Part shown: positions 6,757 to 9,907 of the stretch, in pieces
How positions within the stretch are numbered: position 1 is the first letter of the stretch
How the letters are laid out: each line of letters opens with the position of its first letter
Origin: Planctomycetota bacterium
Lineage (GTDB): Bacteria > Planctomycetota > JAJSAM01
Reading direction: 5' to 3'
Length of the DNA stretch: 9,907 nucleotides
Assembly: GCA_029932425.1 (NCBI GenBank)
Contig: JAOZQC010000075.1
Coordinates: 1-9,907, forward strand
Translations under genes and position numbers: made by a program
The notes under the pieces: model-generated
What the model saw: the letters and a program-made list of their open reading frames with translations, nothing else
The model's database searches: none
Told to the model about the DNA's origin: nothing

Positions 6757-8280
6757 CTACTTGTCTCCGGTGAGGACCTGCTTCACGCGGAACGCGAGCC
6801 AGATGTCGTCGGGGTCCAGTTCCAGGGCCAGCTTCAGGAGGCGCTTGCCCTCCTCCCGGGTGGCGTCGTCATCGTGGAGGGCCTCTCCCAGGGACGCGTA
6901 GAACTCCGCGGTGAGGGGATCCAGCTCGATCGCCTTCTTCCAGAGGGCGATCGCCTTCTTCCGGTCGCCGTCCCGGAGGACGAGGTCGGCGAAGCGATGG
7001 TAGGTGAGGGGGTTGTCCGTGCCCTTGTCGATCGCCTCCTGGTAGAGACGCTTGGCCCGGATGGGGCGCCCCGTGCGCGCGGCGTCGAAGGCCGCCTGCT
7101 CGAGACCCCGGGCGGAGGTGATCTGGAGCTTCCGGTCGATGTAGTCGTACCAGGCCTTCTGGAGCTTCCGGACCGCGGCGTCGTTCCGGAGCCCCAGGTA
7201 CTTGCGGAAGGTCTTCCAGACCTCGGGCCCTTCCACGGTCTTCAGGTTCCCGAACCCCATGGGGACCCGCCGGACGTCGCGGCCGTTGGCGAGGGCCATG
7301 ACGAAGCTCTCGAACTTCTTCCGGTACTTCTTCTCGGTCATCAGGAAGTGGACGAGGGTCCAGCCCCAGTTGTAGTGGGCGTAGGTCCCCCGGGGCGCGG
7401 ACACGAGCTTCTCCAGCTCCCAGCGCTTGCCGGCGGCGATGTCCGTCTTCACGGTGGAGAGCCGGCCCTCCTGGATCAACCCCACGGTGAGCTTCTTCCG
7501 CCGGGCGTCGTAGACGCTCGCCCCGTAGTACTCCGCCAGGGACTCGCCGGGGAAGTGGGGCATGGAGAAGTCCACGTTGATGAGCATCTGCAGGTAGTGG
7601 TTCACCTCGTGGAAGAGCACCTTCTCCGTGTACCGGGGATCCAGGCGGTTGTAGTAGAAGTTGAGTTCCAGCGGCTTGACGAACTTGAAGTATCCCTGCA
7701 CGCCGTACCCCGCACCGCTGATCTGCAGGAACTTTTCGTAGCTCGTGTAGAAGCAGACCTTCAAGGGGTAGTACCCCTTCGGTTTCGTGATGCGCCAGAT
7801 CTTGCCGAACTCCCGGAAGTAGGCGTCCATGAGCCCGGCGTAGTAGTCGGCGATGTGGGGCGGCACCGTGTACTCGAAGAGGAAGTGCTTCGTCTTCTTC
7901 TTCCAGCGGTTCCGCCACTCCTGGTGCCCCCGGATCTCCTCGAGGTAGGCGCGCTTTTGCGCGAGGCGTTTCGCCACGAGCTGCCGCCGCTTCTGCGGCT
8001 TCATCCACTTGCCCTCGTAGCGGACGAGCCCCTGGGCGGCCTTCTCCTTCTCCTCGGGGGTCCGGGGGACGAACCCCGCGTCCCCCTCGAGGATCGCGGT
8101 CTCCACGAGCCGGGAGGGGATCACCACGTCGCCGTTCTCGAAGTGGACCTTCACCCCCGTGCCCACCCGCTCCATCTTCGGGCCGTCGATGATCCGGCCG
8201 TCATGGAGGATCACCACGTCCGCCCGCGCCGGCCCCGCCGCCAGCAGCATCACCGCCGTCGCGAAGATCACCCGCCGCAT
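6757..8280 (-). CDS. Secreted DUF1570/peptidase-MA-like zinc peptidase with C-terminal TPR repeats
   Basis: A 507-residue protein with a Sec signal peptide: MRRV, a hydrophobic stretch, then AxA-type cleavage after PARA (residue 20). Residues 21-70 are a small beta domain (DVVILHDGRIIDG through ENGDVVIPSRLV) of a type I associate with planctomycete exported proteins. A charged helical linker follows to about 130. Residues about 132-260 form the peptidase-like core, with HEVNH at 224-228 and the downstream helix PGESLAEYYGA (E246 or E250 as probable third ligand), the gluzincin layout HExxH plus Glu. Residues about 390-505 contain TPR-like helices, for example ADLVLRDGDRKKAIALWKKA followed by IELDP. 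The ATG at 8280 has AGGAAGGAGG upstream at slightly long spacing. The gene lies 76 bases after the gene above it, so they probably form an operon. It is likely periplasmic or cell-surface; the substrate is unknown. Confidence 0.92.
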   Translation of the reverse strand: MRRVIFATAVMLLAAGPARADVVILHDGRIIDGPKMERVGTGVKVHFENGDVVIPSRLVETAILEGDAGFVPRTPEEKEKAAQGLVRYEGKWMKPQKRRQLVAKRLAQKRAYLEEIRGHQEWRNRWKKKTKHFLFEYTVPPHIADYYAGLMDAYFREFGKIWRITKPKGYYPLKVCFYTSYEKFLQISGAGYGVQGYFKFVKPLELNFYYNRLDPRYTEKVLFHEVNHYLQMLINVDFSMPHFPGESLAEYYGASVYDARRKKLTVGLIQEGRLSTVKTDIAAGKRWELEKLVSAPRGTYAHYNWGWTLVHFLMTEKKYRKKFESFVMALANGRDVRRVPMGFGNLKTVEGPEVWKTFRKYLGLRNDAAVRKLQKAWYDYIDRKLQITSARGLEQAAFDAARTGRPIRAKRLYQEAIDKGTDNPLTYHRFADLVLRDGDRKKAIALWKKAIELDPLTAEFYASLGEALHDDDATREEGKRLLKLALELDPDDIWLAFRVKQVLTGDK

Positions 8281-8356
8281 GAGAGTCGACCCTCCTTCCT
8301 CCGCCGCGCCCCGGCGCCCGTCCGATCGCGCGCGGGTCTCCTCATTTCCCGTCCCC

Positions 8357-9907
8357 TCAGCCGATGTACTTCCGGAACGAGCGCTCCATGGTCTCCCAGG
8401 TGGATTTCTTCCAGCCCTGGAAGGCCCGCCGGAAGACCTCTTCCAGGAGCTCCTGCTCCTCCTTCCGCAGGGCCTCGCGGCGCTTGCGGAAGGCCTCGTC
8501 CTCCTCCTCCTCCGTCTTCGGCTTGTCGTCCTTCCCCTTCTCCTTCTCCTTGGCCTTCCGCTCCTTCTCCTTCTCCTCCACGACGTCGCGGAGCGTCAGG
8601 AGGTAGTCCTTGAGGAAGGACTTGGCTCCCTTGAGCCCGCGGCCGGGGCCGTCGAAGAGATAGCGGAAGAGCTGGGCGGACTGGGCCTGGTACTCGAACC
8701 GGTAGGTCCCCCAGGTCATCTTCGCCAGCTCCTCGATGCTCTTCAGCTGCCCGGCCTTCTCCGCCTCCCGCAGGCGGTCCTTCTCCCAGTCGTCCGGCTT
8801 GAAGCAGAGGCGGTTTCCCTTCAGGGTGGCCGTCCCCAGGTACTGGAGGAGGCCGTACTCCACCCAGGCGGGGATCGCGATGTAGAGGTCCGGGTTCTTG
8901 TCGTAGAACCAGGCGCGGATGACCCCCCGCACCACGCTCTCGAAGGACCAGCTCCGGGCGCCGGAGCTCTTGTCCTCGTAGGTCACGATCTCCGACTCCG
9001 AGTTGAACCAGGCGTCCGAGGAGGTGTCCGAGTAGGACGCCGCCTCGTCCGAGGACTTGCAGACCCGGATGATCATGGGGCGCACGTACTCGTCGCCCAG
9101 GTAGGAGAAGCTCTTGTCGAGCCAGGCCCGGACCGCCGCCGCCCGGGCCGCCACCTTCTTCGCGTACTTGCGGTCGGTGTCGTGGAGGACGAAGAACTCC
9201 TTGTACGTGAAGCTGTTCCAGCCCGAGGGGAGCTTCTCCACGGAGCGGCGGAAGGCCTGCTCCTGCCTCTCGCGGCGGCGCTTCTTCCGCTCCGCGGGCG
9301 AGAGCTTCTTCTCGTCGACCAGGTTCACCGTTCCCTCGGTGGTGGTCTTCCCGAGCGAGCCCTTCCGGGGAATGAAGCGGAAGCTCTTCAGGCAGCCGTA
9401 CACGTCTCTCTTCAGCTTCTTGTAGGTCGTCTCCAGGACCTCGAACTGCACCACGAAGTCACCGTCCGGGTGATGGAAGATCCCCGCCACCAGCCGCTTC
9501 TTCCCCCCCCAGGTGAGCTTCTCCACCTTGATCTCCACCAGGGTCCACGCGAGGTCCTTGCGCCGCTTGTCCTCGCGGAGGCTCTCGTACCAGCCGCCCC
9601 GGGCGTAGTTCTTTTTCAGGTACTCGGTGTAGTTCCGGTAGGGGTTCTTGATCCGGATGGTGACGTCGGGTCCCTCCTCCCGCTCCTTCTTCTTCACCTC
9701 GACCCCCCGGTCGGTGGTGACGGACTTCGGGAAGATGATCACCCGCATCTCGGGCTTGAAGTAGACGGGATCCCCGGTCTCGTCGACTCCGCTGTACTCC
9801 CGCTTCGAGAGGAACTTCGCCACGATCCAGCGCTCGCTGTTCGCGATGGGGACCGGCTCCCATCCTTTCGGCGTTTTCAACCAGCCCGCTCTGCAAGAGT
9901 TCGACGG
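8357..9907 (-). CDS. 5'-truncated peptidase-MA/DUF1570-fold protein with degenerate active site
   Basis: The frame stays open to the right edge (first visible residues PSNSCRAGW), so the true start and any signal peptide lie outside the window; 516 residues are visible. The N-terminal part (about 9880 to 9360) is a compact alpha/beta domain, starting KTPKGWEPVP and containing RWIVAKFLSKREY, of unknown role. A basic linker (AERKKRRRERQEQ) leads into a second domain laid out like the peptidase core of the next gene: strand FFVLHD, helical segment, strand PMIIRVCKSSDEAASYS, then SVVRGVIRAWFYD and IPAWVEYGLLQYLG. Where the neighbour has HEVNH, this protein has RGVIR (8915-8929), so zinc-binding His and catalytic Glu are absent. 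The C-terminus has a Lys/Glu-rich segment (about 8430-8585) that is probably coiled-coil or disordered, and ends in YIG. It is likely non-catalytic, perhaps a partner of the downstream peptidase. Confidence 0.88.
   Translation of the reverse strand, partial: PSNSCRAGWLKTPKGWEPVPIANSERWIVAKFLSKREYSGVDETGDPVYFKPEMRVIIFPKSVTTDRGVEVKKKEREEGPDVTIRIKNPYRNYTEYLKKNYARGGWYESLREDKRRKDLAWTLVEIKVEKLTWGGKKRLVAGIFHHPDGDFVVQFEVLETTYKKLKRDVYGCLKSFRFIPRKGSLGKTTTEGTVNLVDEKKLSPAERKKRRRERQEQAFRRSVEKLPSGWNSFTYKEFFVLHDTDRKYAKKVAARAAAVRAWLDKSFSYLGDEYVRPMIIRVCKSSDEAASYSDTSSDAWFNSESEIVTYEDKSSGARSWSFESVVRGVIRAWFYDKNPDLYIAIPAWVEYGLLQYLGTATLKGNRLCFKPDDWEKDRLREAEKAGQLKSIEELAKMTWGTYRFEYQAQSAQLFRYLFDGPGRGLKGAKSFLKDYLLTLRDVVEEKEKERKAKEKEKGKDDKPKTEEEEDEAFRKRREALRKEEQELLEEVFRRAFQGWKKSTWETMERSFRKYIG

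Noticed and set aside
4422..6773. Plus-strand open frame of 783 codons opposite vgrG
   Set aside because: Antisense to an unmistakable VgrG; repetitive Leu/Val/Asp/Pro composition is a codon-structure artefact.
6439..8613. Plus-strand open frame of 724 codons opposite the DUF1570 gene
   Set aside because: Antisense shadow with skewed composition; the minus strand encodes a signal peptide, HEVNH and TPR helices.
9878..9880. TTG as the start codon of the right-edge gene
   Set aside because: The frame continues open to the window edge and no clear ribosome binding site precedes the TTG; an exported homologue would be expected to have an upstream signal peptide.

Overview
The window is high-GC bacterial DNA (about two thirds G+C or more by eye). 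Every gene I can support lies on the minus strand, so transcription runs from high to low coordinates. The very long open frames on the plus strand and in other minus frames are what such composition produces opposite real genes. Signal-peptide-bearing DUF1570-type peptidase-like proteins with TPR tails next to a type VI secretion (T6SS) spike gene suggest a planctomycete or a similar high-GC environmental lineage. That assignment is weak, since there is no rRNA or marker gene.

Region 1 (9907 down to 6757) holds two consecutive genes with the same layout. The first, cut off at the window edge, looks like a peptidase-fold protein whose HExxH motif has been lost. The second is a secreted DUF1570/peptidase-MA-like protein with an intact HEVNH site, a signal peptide and C-terminal TPR helices. 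A GC-rich hairpin follows its stop codon, and then comes the only long gap (about 350 bp).

Region 2 (6404 down to the left edge) is a compact T6SS cargo cassette. In transcription order it contains: vgrG (spike protein, no fused toxin); a 144-residue protein with an acidic disordered head and a carboxypeptidase-regulatory/prealbumin-like domain; a 750-residue leaderless zinc metallopeptidase with HEFGHVKSLRH, joined to the previous gene by an ATGA overlap; a 532-residue beta-rich protein of unknown role; and the first 23 codons of another gene. The reasonable reading is spike, candidate adaptor, effector, candidate partner or immunity protein, and a second cargo gene.

The most interesting observation is that the 23 visible residues of the last gene align without gaps to the first 23 residues of the metallopeptidase, with 13 identities (core KSQ-x-G-x3-RRT-x-LQL-x-P). 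The cassette therefore encodes two proteins with a common N-terminal head. This could be a short loading or recognition tag for this VgrG system, or the start of a tandem effector paralogue.
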